NCBI GenBank assembly: GCA_947624975.1
Contig: CANQMP010000012.1
Coordinates: 1 to 56,798, forward strand
Length of the DNA: 56,798 bases
Source: Candidatus Gastranaerophilales bacterium
Lineage (GTDB): Bacteria > Cyanobacteriota > Vampirovibrionia > Gastranaerophilales > Gastranaerophilaceae
Reading direction: 5' to 3'
The notes beneath the pieces are model-generated. The model was not told where the DNA came from and ran no database searches. It saw only the letters and a list, made by a program, of their open reading frames with translations. Positions 7,826 through 18,514 of the stretch are shown one piece after another (positions within the stretch are counted from its first letter, which is position 1; every line of letters begins with the position of its first letter). Made by a program: the position numbers and the translations under genes.

Positions 7826-10312
7826 TCAGCTTTGTACAAGTAATTTGTCGAGTTTTTTTCTGTAAAATTCCGTGTTAATATTCAATTTTTCACCGATATC
7901 AAGCAGCATTTCAATAAAGTGCATATTTGATTTCGTTGAATTTTCAATGATATCGCCTATACGATGATATATTTTTGTGAAATAAATATTCTGAGCTTCG
8001 GAAATATCCACTTCGAGATGAAGTTTTTCAATATTGTCAAAAATTTCAAGAATCGCGTCAGCTTGCCTTATTTCAAGGCTGTGAACTAATCTGTTAATGT
8101 TTTGGAGAATTTTTCTTCCGAAAATTATGCTTGCCTGAGATTTGTCGAGTTTAATTCCTATTGTGTCGGCTTCATAATTTATGTCGGATGCACTCTGAAT
8201 TATTTCCTCGTCAATAAATCCGCCCGAATGGATAACGGTGTCGTTAAATCTTCGGCTTAAAGCGTAACCTGCCGAAAGCTTGAATTCATCGGGGATTTTT
8301 AACCCGAGTCCCTGCAAATGGTAAATTGAACCCTTGCTTTCATCATATATATCCTGATAAATCTGTGAAAATTTCGCCAATTTGCCTTTCAAAAGTATCT
8401 GCAAAATTTTTCTTCTTTCTTCAATGAATATATCTTTGAGCGTGAAATATTCTTTTCCGAAATATTCGTCCAATGAACGTATAATCTCCGTTAACGGACT
8501 CATAAGGTATGATTTTATAAGATTTGTTTTTATGGTGTTAAATTCGGCTTCATCCGAATATTCTTTGATTGCACAGTGGAAATCTCCGCCTGAATACTGC
8601 ATTAATGCGAAAATTAAGTCTGATTTTTGTAGAGTTATTTTTGAACGGATTTCGATGTGTCCGATTATAAATACTGATGAGCCTTTTTCAACTTTTTTGT
8701 ACGATTTTCTGTTAATCGTATAGCAATAAACGCTTTCTTCATCCTCAAAATCCTGATACAGTGACGATAATGCCCAAAGGCTCGCAATTTGTTTAACCGT
8801 TACAATAGAAGGTTTTACAAAGCGTTCAAATATATCTTTGCCCGTGCCGTATTCCGAAATGTTGCTTTTCGCCTCGGAAAGAATATTCAGGAAATTTTCT
8901 TCAAGATTTTTATTTGTAAACTTGCAGGCAAGCTGCATCGCACGTGCTGCGTATTTCATAATTTGAACGGTTTCAATTCCCGATATTTCGGAGAAGAACC
9001 AGCCGCAGCTTGTGTACATCAAAAGGGTTTGACGTTGAATTTCCAACAATTCCATAGCGGAAACGATTTGAGCTTCACTCAATTCTTCTTTAAAATTCTC
9101 CTGCTGGAATTTCTTGACATTCATTTCTCCTCGGTCAAGAATAACGTTAATATAGTTATTTCGGACTTCCCAAACGTTTTTGTTAAAGAGTTTTTTACCT
9201 TCTTTTTCATAAACCGAAATCAACTCATCTCTGAGGTAATCGAGAGCGTTTCTCAATGGTTTCCGCCATTTTTGATTCCAACCGGGGTGTCCGCCCGTTG
9301 AACATCCGCAATCTTCTTTCCATCTGCCGACACCGTGGAAACAACTCCAGCTCGATGCCTGCTTAATCTCAACCTCATAATCACTTCTGTATTTTTCAAG
9401 ATATTCGGCATAATTCGTTATCGTGAAGCCTTCATCTTTTGCCTTGATTTTCAGGACGTAAGAAAGTGCCATGTCGCCGAATTTTGTATGATGACCGTAA
9501 CTTTCGCCGTCCGTTGCGATATTTACAAGCTGCGGGTAATCTCTGCACTCGGAAACTCCTTCTTTTAATCTCTTTATGAATTTGTTTCCGTCTTTCAAAA
9601 GCTCATCAAATGCTACAGAACGTGAAATTGCACCGTCATAGAAAAATAAATCAATATATTTTCCTGGGGCGGATTTTATGTAATATCTGTAAGAGCGTGC
9701 AGGGTCAATGTTTCCCCAGCTTGCGTCAGTCCAATCTTTATCGTCTTTGTGTTTAAATTTTTCCGCCTGATACGGAGAAAGCACGGTAAATTTAATCCCG
9801 TTTTCCTCCAAAACCCTCAATGTGTCATCGTCAACGGCAGTTTCCGCAAGCCACATGCCTTCCGGTTTTCTTCCGAAACGGTATTCAAAATCTTTTATCC
9901 CCCAGATAACCTGCGTGCGTTTGTCGTTTTCGTTTGCAAGCGGCATTATCATGTGGTTATAAACCTGTGCCATGGCGTTTCCGTGTCCGTTGTGTTCTGA
10001 AATACTTTCAATATCGGCTTTTATAATTCTTTCGTAAGTCAGAGGTGCAAAATGTTCCATCCAAGAAAGCAGTGTCGGCCCGAAATTAAAGCTTATGTGT
10101 TCATAGTTGTTAACCATGTCAAGAATTTTGTTCCTGCTGTCAACGATTTTGGAAACGGAATTAGGGTTGTAGCATTCTCTGTTAATCCTTTCGTTCCAGT
10201 CGTGGAAAGGCAATGCACTGTCTTGCAGCTCTATTGCTTCCAGCCATGGGTTTTCCCGAGGGGGCTGGTAAAAATGTCCGTGAATTGTCAAAAATACTTC
10301 GTTTTTGCTCAT
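7826..10312 (-). CDS. Glycoside hydrolase family 57 protein with C-terminal DUF3536-type region
   Basis: GH57 enzymes act on alpha-glucans (amylase, 4-alpha-glucanotransferase or branching activity) with a retaining mechanism. The 828-residue protein shows conserved region 1 (HGHFYQPPRENPW, residues 11-23), a probable nucleophile Glu157 in GMWLAETAV, and a probable acid/base Asp268 in IATDGESYGHH. The long helical C-terminal part (about 480-828) matches what I know as the DUF3536 arrangement found in cyanobacteria and relatives. No signal peptide is seen, so it is cytoplasmic and likely processes storage glycogen. A Shine-Dalgarno GGAG precedes the ATG, and the gene starts 24 bp after the upstream gene ends. 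Exact specificity cannot be told from sequence alone. Confidence 0.88.
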   Translation of the reverse strand: MSKNEVFLTIHGHFYQPPRENPWLEAIELQDSALPFHDWNERINRECYNPNSVSKIVDSRNKILDMVNNYEHISFNFGPTLLSWMEHFAPLTYERIIKADIESISEHNGHGNAMAQVYNHMIMPLANENDKRTQVIWGIKDFEYRFGRKPEGMWLAETAVDDDTLRVLEENGIKFTVLSPYQAEKFKHKDDKDWTDASWGNIDPARSYRYYIKSAPGKYIDLFFYDGAISRSVAFDELLKDGNKFIKRLKEGVSECRDYPQLVNIATDGESYGHHTKFGDMALSYVLKIKAKDEGFTITNYAEYLEKYRSDYEVEIKQASSWSCFHGVGRWKEDCGCSTGGHPGWNQKWRKPLRNALDYLRDELISVYEKEGKKLFNKNVWEVRNNYINVILDRGEMNVKKFQQENFKEELSEAQIVSAMELLEIQRQTLLMYTSCGWFFSEISGIETVQIMKYAARAMQLACKFTNKNLEENFLNILSEAKSNISEYGTGKDIFERFVKPSIVTVKQIASLWALSSLYQDFEDEESVYCYTINRKSYKKVEKGSSVFIIGHIEIRSKITLQKSDLIFALMQYSGGDFHCAIKEYSDEAEFNTIKTNLIKSYLMSPLTEIIRSLDEYFGKEYFTLKDIFIEERRKILQILLKGKLAKFSQIYQDIYDESKGSIYHLQGLGLKIPDEFKLSAGYALSRRFNDTVIHSGGFIDEEIIQSASDINYEADTIGIKLDKSQASIIFGRKILQNINRLVHSLEIRQADAILEIFDNIEKLHLEVDISEAQNIYFTKIYHRIGDIIENSTKSNMHFIEMLLDIGEKLNINTEFYRKKLDKLLVQS

Positions 10313-10336
10313 CTCTTAACTCCGTTTTTGAAAAAG

Positions 10337-10813
10337 CTACTTATCTTCTTTACTTATAACAGTAAAGTTTTCCGCATCCATCCAGGGGTCGCCGAGTGCC
10401 GTTGAAAAGACTTTACCCGAAAACTCCACAATATCTCCGGAATTCAAATCAATATATTTTTCGGCTTTTGTTCTTTCCAAAAATATTTTCAGCTCGGAAA
10501 GCGGTATGTTATGGTTTGTTACGTCGGGACGTTGAATTAAAAATGAGATATACTTTTCCGAACTCCTCATTGCAGGTTTGTAATCCAAACCGAGAGTGGA
10601 AAATTTATCAAATTTTGCCTTGATTTTAACGTCTTTGTTGAGGTAAAAGTTCGGTCTGGCAACCAGATCAAGCGGACTTACGCTCTGATAAGTTTTTTCA
10701 GCCTTTGTAATCGGTGCAATATCAATGTTGGACGGAACTTGCTGCGTTACCGCAAAAACATTTAATCCGACTGCAACTGTTAATACCAAAATTATATTTT
10801 TCAATTTATTCAT
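10337..10813 (-). CDS. Secreted hypothetical protein (158 aa)
   Basis: I do not recognise a named family. An N-terminal signal peptide (about residues 1-22, MNKLKNIILVLTVAVGLNVFA) points to export. The mature part is a small beta-rich domain with phrases such as NKDVKIKAKFDKFSTLGLDY and GDIVEFSGKVFSTALGDPW, which resemble an OB-fold-like domain; that is a weak inference. I chose the ATG at 10813 over an in-frame TTG at 10831 because AAAGGGG sits 8 bp ahead of the ATG and the codons between would encode the Shine-Dalgarno itself. The gene lies 24 bp upstream of the GH57 gene and may share its transcript. Confidence 0.7.
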   Translation of the reverse strand: MNKLKNIILVLTVAVGLNVFAVTQQVPSNIDIAPITKAEKTYQSVSPLDLVARPNFYLNKDVKIKAKFDKFSTLGLDYKPAMRSSEKYISFLIQRPDVTNHNIPLSELKIFLERTKAEKYIDLNSGDIVEFSGKVFSTALGDPWMDAENFTVISKEDK

Positions 10814-10895
10814 ATTATTATCCCCTTTCAATAATATATTATCACAAGTTTAATATTTTTGTAACTACCCTAATAATATAATTATAACTAATAAT

Positions 10896-10922
10896 AAAAA
10901 AAGCACCAAAGGTGCTTTTTTA
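10896..10922. terminator. Bidirectional Rho-independent terminator
   Basis: AAAAAAGCACC and GGTGCTTTTTT form a perfect stem with the loop AAA. It has A-runs on one side and T-runs on the other, so it can terminate in either direction. It sits 6 bp after the stop of the minus-strand winged-helix gene ending at 10928, which it must serve. Confidence 0.9.
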
Positions 10923-10927
10923 AAAAA

Positions 10928-11524
10928 CTAAATATTGAGGATAAATCCGCCCGAATCGGCATTTTCAAGTTTATCGCCTTCAATTTTAGCCCTGAGATTT
11001 TTTATGTACTTGTAAACATAATCTCTGGGTAATTCCAAAATTTCTGCGAGTTCTTTTGCGTAAACGATTTTTCCTCTGTTTTGAGCAAAGTGGTCAAAAA
11101 CTTTTTGTTCTCTGTCGGTGAGAGCCTTTTTGAACACTACTCTTACTTCTTCTCTCAAATCTGCGGGTTCTGTCTTTTTAACAGGTTTTGGTGCAGCTTT
11201 TTTGAGAGCCGGTTTCTTTTCTGTTTTGGCGGGTTTTGCGGGTTTCGCTTCACTTTTGTGAATAGAAAAAGGTGTGGGTGCGATAATTTGTTCACGTTCG
11301 TACGCACGTTCCGCGATAGTGCTTAACCTTTCCGCATGCGATTGTTTGTAATCGCTTTCGGTCGAAATCACCGGTTTACCCTTCAAAACGATGTCAACCA
11401 AATCGTTTGTTGGTTTTGATTCTTCAATTTTCTTCCCTAATCTGGCAGCGTATTCTTCAAGCGTAATTTTTTCTAATGAACTTCTCCACTGCTTAATCTC
11501 TTCTTTGCTCAAATATTCCGACAT
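10928..11524 (-). CDS. Winged-helix DNA-binding protein without receiver domain
   Basis: The 198-residue protein has an N-terminal helical region (1-60), a Lys/Pro/Ala-rich linker (about 92-122) and a C-terminal domain (about 128-198). That domain reads LTDREQKVFDHFAQNRGKIVYAKEL then DYVYKYIKNLRAKIE, as in the OmpR-type trans-reg-C winged helix. The phospho-receiver that normally precedes this domain is absent, so it is probably a regulator working without a sensor kinase. It has its own Shine-Dalgarno (ATAGGAGA) and is closed by the terminator at 10896. Targets are unknown. Confidence 0.75.
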   Translation of the reverse strand: MSEYLSKEEIKQWRSSLEKITLEEYAARLGKKIEESKPTNDLVDIVLKGKPVISTESDYKQSHAERLSTIAERAYEREQIIAPTPFSIHKSEAKPAKPAKTEKKPALKKAAPKPVKKTEPADLREEVRVVFKKALTDREQKVFDHFAQNRGKIVYAKELAEILELPRDYVYKYIKNLRAKIEGDKLENADSGGFILNI

Positions 11525-11623
11525 TCATTAATCTCCTATAATCTTTTTAACATATTCTAATTTATCATAAACCATGCCAAATGGTTCAAAATGTTTCATA
11601 ACGTAAATTTTTGTGTAAATACG

Positions 11624-13231
<1,608 letters not shown>

Positions 13232-13237
13232 TTACCC

Positions 13238-13519
13238 CTAATTGATTTTCGGCACCTTGAAAAATCCGTTTTCTTCTTCGGGTGCGTTAGCCATTAAATC
13301 TTCTTTGCTGATTTCCTGAACGACTTTATCTTCTCTCATTACGTTAACAAAATCTATAACCTGAGTCATGGGTTTAACCTTTGAGGTGTCAACTTCGTTC
13401 ATCTGATCAACGTACTTCAAAACATCGCCGAGCTGTTTGGTGTAAAGCTCTTTTTCTTCTTCCGTTAATTCCAGTCTGGCAAGTTTTGCTACATGTTCAA
13501 CATCTTTAATTGTTATCAT
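13238..13519 (-). CDS. gatC: Asp-tRNA(Asn)/Glu-tRNA(Gln) amidotransferase subunit C
   Basis: GatC stabilises the GatCAB complex that converts Glu-tRNA(Gln) to Gln-tRNA(Gln). The 93-residue length and the pattern VEHVAKLARLELTEEE, followed by LGDVLKYVDQMNEVDTS, are diagnostic. GGAG lies 8 bp before the ATG. GatA and GatB are not adjacent; instead gatC leads a two-gene unit with pyrG. The upstream region (13520-13632) separates it from the divergent sigma factor. Confidence 0.95.
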   Translation of the reverse strand: MITIKDVEHVAKLARLELTEEEKELYTKQLGDVLKYVDQMNEVDTSKVKPMTQVIDFVNVMREDKVVQEISKEDLMANAPEEENGFFKVPKIN

Positions 13520-13632
13520 ATTTTACTCCATTTATTCTTGAATAATATCACAGACAAATTTTAAATGTTGGAATTATTACGTAAATTTAACCATATTAAA
13601 TAAAATAAAATTTATGATATAATATAAATATT

Positions 13633-14409
13633 ATGGATGAGAGAGTGAACGATTTAGAGGGGCTTGATGATATGCTTTTGGCTTACAAAAGCTGTTCTGA
13701 TGCAAAAAAGAAACGTATGATTCATATCGAAATTGTTCAAAAAGGTATGGGGCTTGTAAAACGTATTGCAGGTTCAATCGCTTCTCAGTCTGGAATTTCG
13801 GTCGAAGATTTGGTTCAGGTGGGTTCAATAGGACTTATTAAGGCTGTCGAATTTTTTAACCCCGAAAAAAATACAAGGTTCAGAACTTATGCAACATATT
13901 TTATAAAAGGTGAAATTAAACATTATCTGCGGGATAAGGCGTCAATAATTAAAGCCCCGAGAGAACTTCACGAGCTCGTGTTTAAAATCGGCAATACCGT
14001 TAAACGCTTAAAGGAAAGCGGTATTGATGAGCCGACGGAAGAACAGATTTCCAAATTATCGTCAATTCCCGAAAAAAAAGTTCATGAAGTTATGGAAATA
14101 GAGCTTTACAAAACTACTCTGTCACTTGATCAGGCGATTTCTTCGGTCGATGATGAGGATTTGACGTTGATAGACCGAATTCCGTCGGGTGATTATCAGG
14201 AATTTATGAATTCTTATGAAAACAAAATCATGCTTGAACAGGCGATAGAAAGACTTCCTGCCGAACTGAAAGAGATTTTGGAATTGAGTTATTACCATGA
14301 TTTAAACCAGCGGGAAATATCCGAAAAAATAAATATTTCTCAAATGCAGGTTTCCCGAAGGTTGAAAAAAGCTTTGAATAAGATGTATGAAATTATAAAG
14401 AAAGAGTAA
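13633..14409 (+). CDS. sigF: SigB/SigF-type group 3 RNA polymerase sigma factor
   Basis: This sigma-70 family factor lacks region 1. The 258-residue protein has region 2 (GLVKRIAGSIASQSGISVEDLVQVGSIGL, then FRTYATYFIKGEIKHYLRD), region 3 (LHELVFKIGNTVKRL) and region 4 (RLPAELKEILELSYYHDLNQREISE with the helix-turn-helix ISQMQVSRRLKKAL). The pattern fits the SigB/SigF group; in cyanobacteria SigF controls type IV pilus genes (established for that phylum). That fits its position 10 bp upstream of the prepilin peptidase. A TATAAT at 13618-13623 ends 9 bp before the ATG, with no Shine-Dalgarno. The symbol is given by subgroup resemblance. Confidence 0.85.
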   Translation: MDERVNDLEGLDDMLLAYKSCSDAKKKRMIHIEIVQKGMGLVKRIAGSIASQSGISVEDLVQVGSIGLIKAVEFFNPEKNTRFRTYATYFIKGEIKHYLRDKASIIKAPRELHELVFKIGNTVKRLKESGIDEPTEEQISKLSSIPEKKVHEVMEIELYKTTLSLDQAISSVDDEDLTLIDRIPSGDYQEFMNSYENKIMLEQAIERLPAELKEILELSYYHDLNQREISEKINISQMQVSRRLKKALNKMYEIIKKE

Positions 14410-14419
14410 AGGAGAAAAA

Positions 14420-15409
14420 ATGGGTGCTTATATTGCGATTTTTGCATTAATTTTTATTGTCGGAATTTGTATCGGCAGTTTTTTAAATGTTGTGATATTA
14501 AGGAGTTTAAGCGAGGAATCAATAGTGTTTCCGGCATCGAAGTGCCCGAAATGTCAAACACCGCTTAAATGGTGGCATAATATACCGATTATTTCTTATA
14601 TATTTTTAAAAGGAAAATGTGCATTCTGCAAAGAGCCGATAAGCATTCAATATCCTATAATCGAACTTTTTACGGGTATAATTTTTACATTAATCTTTTG
14701 GAAATACGGTTTTTCTTTTGACACTTTGTTCTTATGGGCAATATCGTCGATGTTTGTTGTAATTGCGGGAACCGACATAAAAGAAAAGGTTGTATTTGAT
14801 GTTCATACGTATATTTTAATGGGTTTGGGCTTTGCCTATGCAATTTATAAAACGGCATTAATTCTGATAAATATGAATAATGCGGGAATTCCGTTTGTAT
14901 TAACGGGAGAATTTTTAATGGATAATCCCATAACGCTTTCGATATTCGGTGCGTTGGCGGGTGCTTTAATTTTGGAAATTTTTGCAAGGTTCGGGTATGT
15001 GGTTGCGGGAACGAGAGCATTCGGCGAAGGTGACACGCTTATTGCCGCAGGTTTGGGTGCGGTTTTCGGATGGAAAAGCTTATTGTGGGTGCTTGTTTTA
15101 AGCGTTGTAATTCAGGTTATAATGTTCTTTCCGTTCTTTATCAAGCGTCTTATCGAGGATAAGGAGTGGAAAACTCTTGTAACATTTACGGGATTTGTTG
15201 TTTATGCAATAGCGTTTTATGTTATACAGAAGCTTGAATTATTGTCGGGAAGAAGTGTCCTGCTGTCGTTGATTTTATCGTTAATTCTTGCTTTTCTCGG
15301 AATTTTGTCTTGTATAATGATACTTCGCGGTATGAAAAACAAATCAAAGACTTATATTCCGTTTGGGCCTGCACTTGTTCTTGCGGCGCTGGTTTTTCTT
15401 CTGTGGTAA
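14420..15409 (+). CDS. pilD: Type IV prepilin leader peptidase/N-methyltransferase
   Basis: This integral-membrane aspartyl protease cleaves prepilin leaders and methylates the new N-terminus. The 329-residue protein has the N-terminal GSFLNVVI and a zinc-binding loop with CPKC (Cys 42, 45) and CAFC (Cys 67, 70), typical of the methyltransferase half. Catalytic Asp119 (GTDIKEKVVFD) and Asp205 in the GxGD motif (FGEGD) are visible. About eight membrane helices are evident. GGAG precedes the ATG. It follows sigF by 10 bp and would mature all four prepilins in this window. Confidence 0.93.
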   Translation: MGAYIAIFALIFIVGICIGSFLNVVILRSLSEESIVFPASKCPKCQTPLKWWHNIPIISYIFLKGKCAFCKEPISIQYPIIELFTGIIFTLIFWKYGFSFDTLFLWAISSMFVVIAGTDIKEKVVFDVHTYILMGLGFAYAIYKTALILINMNNAGIPFVLTGEFLMDNPITLSIFGALAGALILEIFARFGYVVAGTRAFGEGDTLIAAGLGAVFGWKSLLWVLVLSVVIQVIMFFPFFIKRLIEDKEWKTLVTFTGFVVYAIAFYVIQKLELLSGRSVLLSLILSLILAFLGILSCIMILRGMKNKSKTYIPFGPALVLAALVFLLW

Positions 15410-15524
15410 AAAATTATCGGGCTAAAACTTTCGATTTCATATACTGTTAAAATATTAATGAAAAATGTCGAGGCTTTGGATAACCAAAAATTAAGAAATG
15501 TTTACAAAATTCTTCGGGCATTGA

Positions 15525-16118
15525 TTAATTAGTTATAATAACAAGGTTTCGAGCAAAATTTTCCTCTGTTGGAAGCTCATATTCAATGATATCAATAATT
15601 TTTGCATTGTGCTTTTTTAAAACTTTTTGTGCGTTTTGAATTTCTTCGTTAACTTTTACGGACTTATAAGCGATGAAATAACCGCCTTTTTTAAGCAGGG
15701 GAAGGGCAAAATCAAGAATTTTATCAAGCGATGATACCGCACGTGCGGTGATAATATCATATTTCCCAGTAAGATTTTCCGCCCTTGAGCAAAGCGGATG
15801 AAGGTTTTTTATATTTAATTCGGCTTTAATATTTTCAAGTGCGTTTATTTTTTTCCTGATGCTGTCAAGTGCCGTAACTTCGATTTCTGGATATGCAAGG
15901 GCGGTCGGAATTGACGGGAAACCTCCGCCTGTACCGATATCAAGCAGTGTTTTAAAGCTTTTTTGAGGATATTTTTTGAAAAAATTTTCTATGGAAAGGC
16001 TGTCAAAAATGTGTTTTTCCCATAAATATTTCTCGTCGTTTTTTGATATTAAGTTCAGCTTTGAATTCTGCTCCAAAAATACTCTTATGTAGTCTTTAAA
16101 AAATTCTTTATCCTTCAT
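15525..16118 (-). CDS. rsmG: 16S rRNA (guanine527-N7)-methyltransferase RsmG
   Basis: RsmG (GidB) methylates G527 of 16S rRNA. The 197-residue protein has the start FLEQNSKLNLISKNDEKYLWEKHIFDS broken across residues 14-40, the SAM-binding motif LLDIGTGGGFPSIP (about 58-71), then ALDSIRKKINALE and ITARAVSSLDKIL, all diagnostic. Its ATG lies 11 bp inside the end of the upstream ATPase-TPR gene, so translation is coupled. The 115 bp downstream of it (15410-15524) hold no gene I can support. Confidence 0.95.
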   Translation of the reverse strand: MKDKEFFKDYIRVFLEQNSKLNLISKNDEKYLWEKHIFDSLSIENFFKKYPQKSFKTLLDIGTGGGFPSIPTALAYPEIEVTALDSIRKKINALENIKAELNIKNLHPLCSRAENLTGKYDIITARAVSSLDKILDFALPLLKKGGYFIAYKSVKVNEEIQNAQKVLKKHNAKIIDIIEYELPTEENFARNLVIITN

Positions 16119-18429
16119 TATAAACCTTTTTTATGTCGTTAATTCGGGCTTCAATTTTTTCAATATTGTCTTTGGTAAAGTTTTCTATTGCGGATTTGTG
16201 AGCTTTTTCAAAGTAGGAAAGAGCGGTTTTGTAATCCTGTTTATTGTAATAGTAGTCGCCGAATTCCAAATCCGCGGAGGCAATATAGAATGTTTCATTG
16301 AGTTCTTCGGCACAGGTTTTTGCTTTTTCAAGGTAAGTAAGTGCTTTTTCCTGCGGCTGATAGTGTTCGGCAAGCTTCATTGAGGAAATGTAAATTCCGT
16401 TGTAATTATTCGACAGTTCGTCAAGCCTTAAACTTTCTTTCAAATATTTTATTGCGGTGTCTGATTTGCCGTTTTCGTCGTATATTGAGGCAAGATTTGA
16501 AAGTGCGGATGAAAGATATTCGTTAACTTTTATGTCTTGCGAAGTTTCGACGCATTTTTTGTAATATTTCACGGCATCGGGAATTTTTCCCTGTTCGTCG
16601 CAGTTGAGTGCGTATTTGAAGTACAATTCGGCAAGAACGGGTTTTTCTATTTCGCTGACATCGTCAGGAAGCGTATCTTTCACGGAATTTCCGGTTATCG
16701 TGCAAAGTAAAAGCTCCGATTTGATTTTTAAATTCATTGAAATATCTTCTTCAATAATTTCGTTCAACAATTTTTCGGATTTATCACGTTTGAAGGTTAT
16801 ATAATAAATATTTGCAATTTCATATTTGCATTCGTTGATTTTTTCCGTATCACCCGTTGATTGAAAAAATTCCTGTGCAAGTTCAAAGTATTTCAGCGAA
16901 TTGAACCAGTCTTTCATATTTTTGAAACTTTGTGCAAGTTTTGTGTACAAAGTTGGTAAAAATGTGTAATAATCATCGTCTGTATTCATTGTAAGAGCTT
17001 TTTGATAAATCATTACGGCTTTGAGATATTCAAAATTTTCCTCCTCTTTTTTGGCAAGATTAATCAAATTTACAAGCGATAAATCCTTGATTTCTTCAAG
17101 CGTTTCGGATTTTTTATCAGATATGTCGACAAATTTGTTTATGGAATTGGCAATTTTATTCATTATAGCCATTTCATTTGCCTCGGATTCAAACACAAAC
17201 GAAATATTTTTGATTTGTTCGTCTTTTTCTTTAATAGTAGCCGGTGGTGCGGATTTCGTCTGAATTTGAATGTCTGAAACTTCGACTTTCGGAACAATTA
17301 CGGGCTTTTTGGGGATAAAAAGACTGTGATACTCTATTTCTTTACGCATCGTCTGACGAGAAATCAAAAGATCTCTTTCAAGCGGTTTCAAAGGAAGTTG
17401 AGTTTCGTACAAATCCACACAGCTTTTGTGAATTTTTACGGCGATGTTTTCGGCAATAGAATTTTCCGCAATAACCTTGTAATAGTCTTGGAGATAAATC
17501 AAAGAACCTTCTTTTGTCAAAACCATGTTATCGGTAAAAAACGCTATTCTGTCGGCATCATAAAGGTTAATTGCCTGTAAAAGTTTTACGTTAACGGGAT
17601 GACGCATTATTGTCAAAAACCTGAATAAATGCCCGCTCACAGGGTCAACCAGCGATAAGGCTTCACGAAGAATGAAGTCGTTAAACGACAAAAAGCTTTT
17701 TGTGTAGCCTGATAAAAAGTCGGCAAGCGAAAGATGCCGTTCGCTCATGATTTTCATTGAAAGGAATGTGTAAAAATAGTAGCCTCTTGTGTGTTTGTAA
17801 AGTTCGTCGGATACAGGCCCTATTTGTTTAAAACCTTCCGAACGTAAATATTTCTCAAAAATACCTTTTTCTAACGCGCCGATTGATACCCGCTCAAAAT
17901 TCTGTCTGAAATCTTCATAAGAAAATTTCCTTGAAATAATAATCGTTTTTATTTTATAAGATTTTGAAAGATGAAACAAAAAGTCCAAAATTTCCGCTTT
18001 GTTGTCCTTCAAGACCTGTTCAAACGAATTTATTACTATAACAACGGGCTTTTCAACCGACTCAAAATAGGCGTTAATCTTTTGGGTAAAGTTTTCCGTT
18101 CTTGCTTTCGGCATAGAGATAACATTTTGGGCGGTAAGTTTTTTGAACGTATCAAAAAATTCAAGCAAAATATCATCAAGAATTGTAGTTTCAAAACAGT
18201 TGTAACGAAGTTTTATTACATCTTCGTTTAAAAAAGAAAGTGCCTGATTTACGGCAAAAACCTTCCCGGTTCCCATAAAACCGTTTACAAGAAGCAAAGG
18301 AACTTGTGAATTTAAAAAGTTTACGATTTTTTCGATTTTATCGGCGTTGTTTTCTATAAGTAAAGGATTTATTCCTATGTCCCGTTTCAAAATTAATTTT
18401 TTGTCGATGTTTTCAACCGTGAATTCCAT
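16108..18429 (-). CDS. P-loop ATPase with C-terminal TPR array (STAND-like, 773 aa)
   Basis: An N-terminal AAA/STAND-type ATPase has Walker A at residues 50-57 (GFMGTGKV) and a probable Walker B near 130 (PVVIVINSFEQ). It is followed by a helical region and then by tetratricopeptide repeats from about residue 450 to the end (for example YLKAVMIYQKALTM, DWFNSLKYFELAQEF, PDAVKYYKKCVETS, YKTALSYFEKAHKS). This layout is that of signal-transduction ATPases that oligomerise on ligand binding and of MalT-like regulators, but no DNA-binding or effector domain is recognisable at the N-terminus. The ATG has no Shine-Dalgarno. TAATAT ends 6 bp upstream, so the mRNA may be leaderless. It overlaps rsmG by 11 bp. 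Confidence 0.75.
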   Translation of the reverse strand: MEFTVENIDKKLILKRDIGINPLLIENNADKIEKIVNFLNSQVPLLLVNGFMGTGKVFAVNQALSFLNEDVIKLRYNCFETTILDDILLEFFDTFKKLTAQNVISMPKARTENFTQKINAYFESVEKPVVIVINSFEQVLKDNKAEILDFLFHLSKSYKIKTIIISRKFSYEDFRQNFERVSIGALEKGIFEKYLRSEGFKQIGPVSDELYKHTRGYYFYTFLSMKIMSERHLSLADFLSGYTKSFLSFNDFILREALSLVDPVSGHLFRFLTIMRHPVNVKLLQAINLYDADRIAFFTDNMVLTKEGSLIYLQDYYKVIAENSIAENIAVKIHKSCVDLYETQLPLKPLERDLLISRQTMRKEIEYHSLFIPKKPVIVPKVEVSDIQIQTKSAPPATIKEKDEQIKNISFVFESEANEMAIMNKIANSINKFVDISDKKSETLEEIKDLSLVNLINLAKKEEENFEYLKAVMIYQKALTMNTDDDYYTFLPTLYTKLAQSFKNMKDWFNSLKYFELAQEFFQSTGDTEKINECKYEIANIYYITFKRDKSEKLLNEIIEEDISMNLKIKSELLLCTITGNSVKDTLPDDVSEIEKPVLAELYFKYALNCDEQGKIPDAVKYYKKCVETSQDIKVNEYLSSALSNLASIYDENGKSDTAIKYLKESLRLDELSNNYNGIYISSMKLAEHYQPQEKALTYLEKAKTCAEELNETFYIASADLEFGDYYYNKQDYKTALSYFEKAHKSAIENFTKDNIEKIEARINDIKKVYNEG

Positions 18430-18458
18430 AAAGCTATATTAATTGATTTTTTAAAATT

Positions 18459-18487
18459 TTGCAAATCAAAAATTTTTATAGTAAAAT
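18459..18487 (+). promoter_or_regulatory. Promoter of the smORF-M23-lptD unit
   Basis: TTGCAA (18459-18464) and TAAAAT (18482-18487) are separated by 17 bp. They sit ahead of the 34-codon ORF with its AAGGGG ribosome site. The region is shared with the divergent ATPase-TPR gene. Confidence 0.6.
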
Positions 18488-18514
18488 GAAATTATAGCAA
18501 TTAAGGGGAATAAA

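Noticed and set aside
15458-15532. 24-codon ORF between the prepilin peptidase and rsmG
   Set aside because: No Shine-Dalgarno or promoter, no hydrophobic or other recognisable pattern, and it overlaps the end of rsmG on the other strand.
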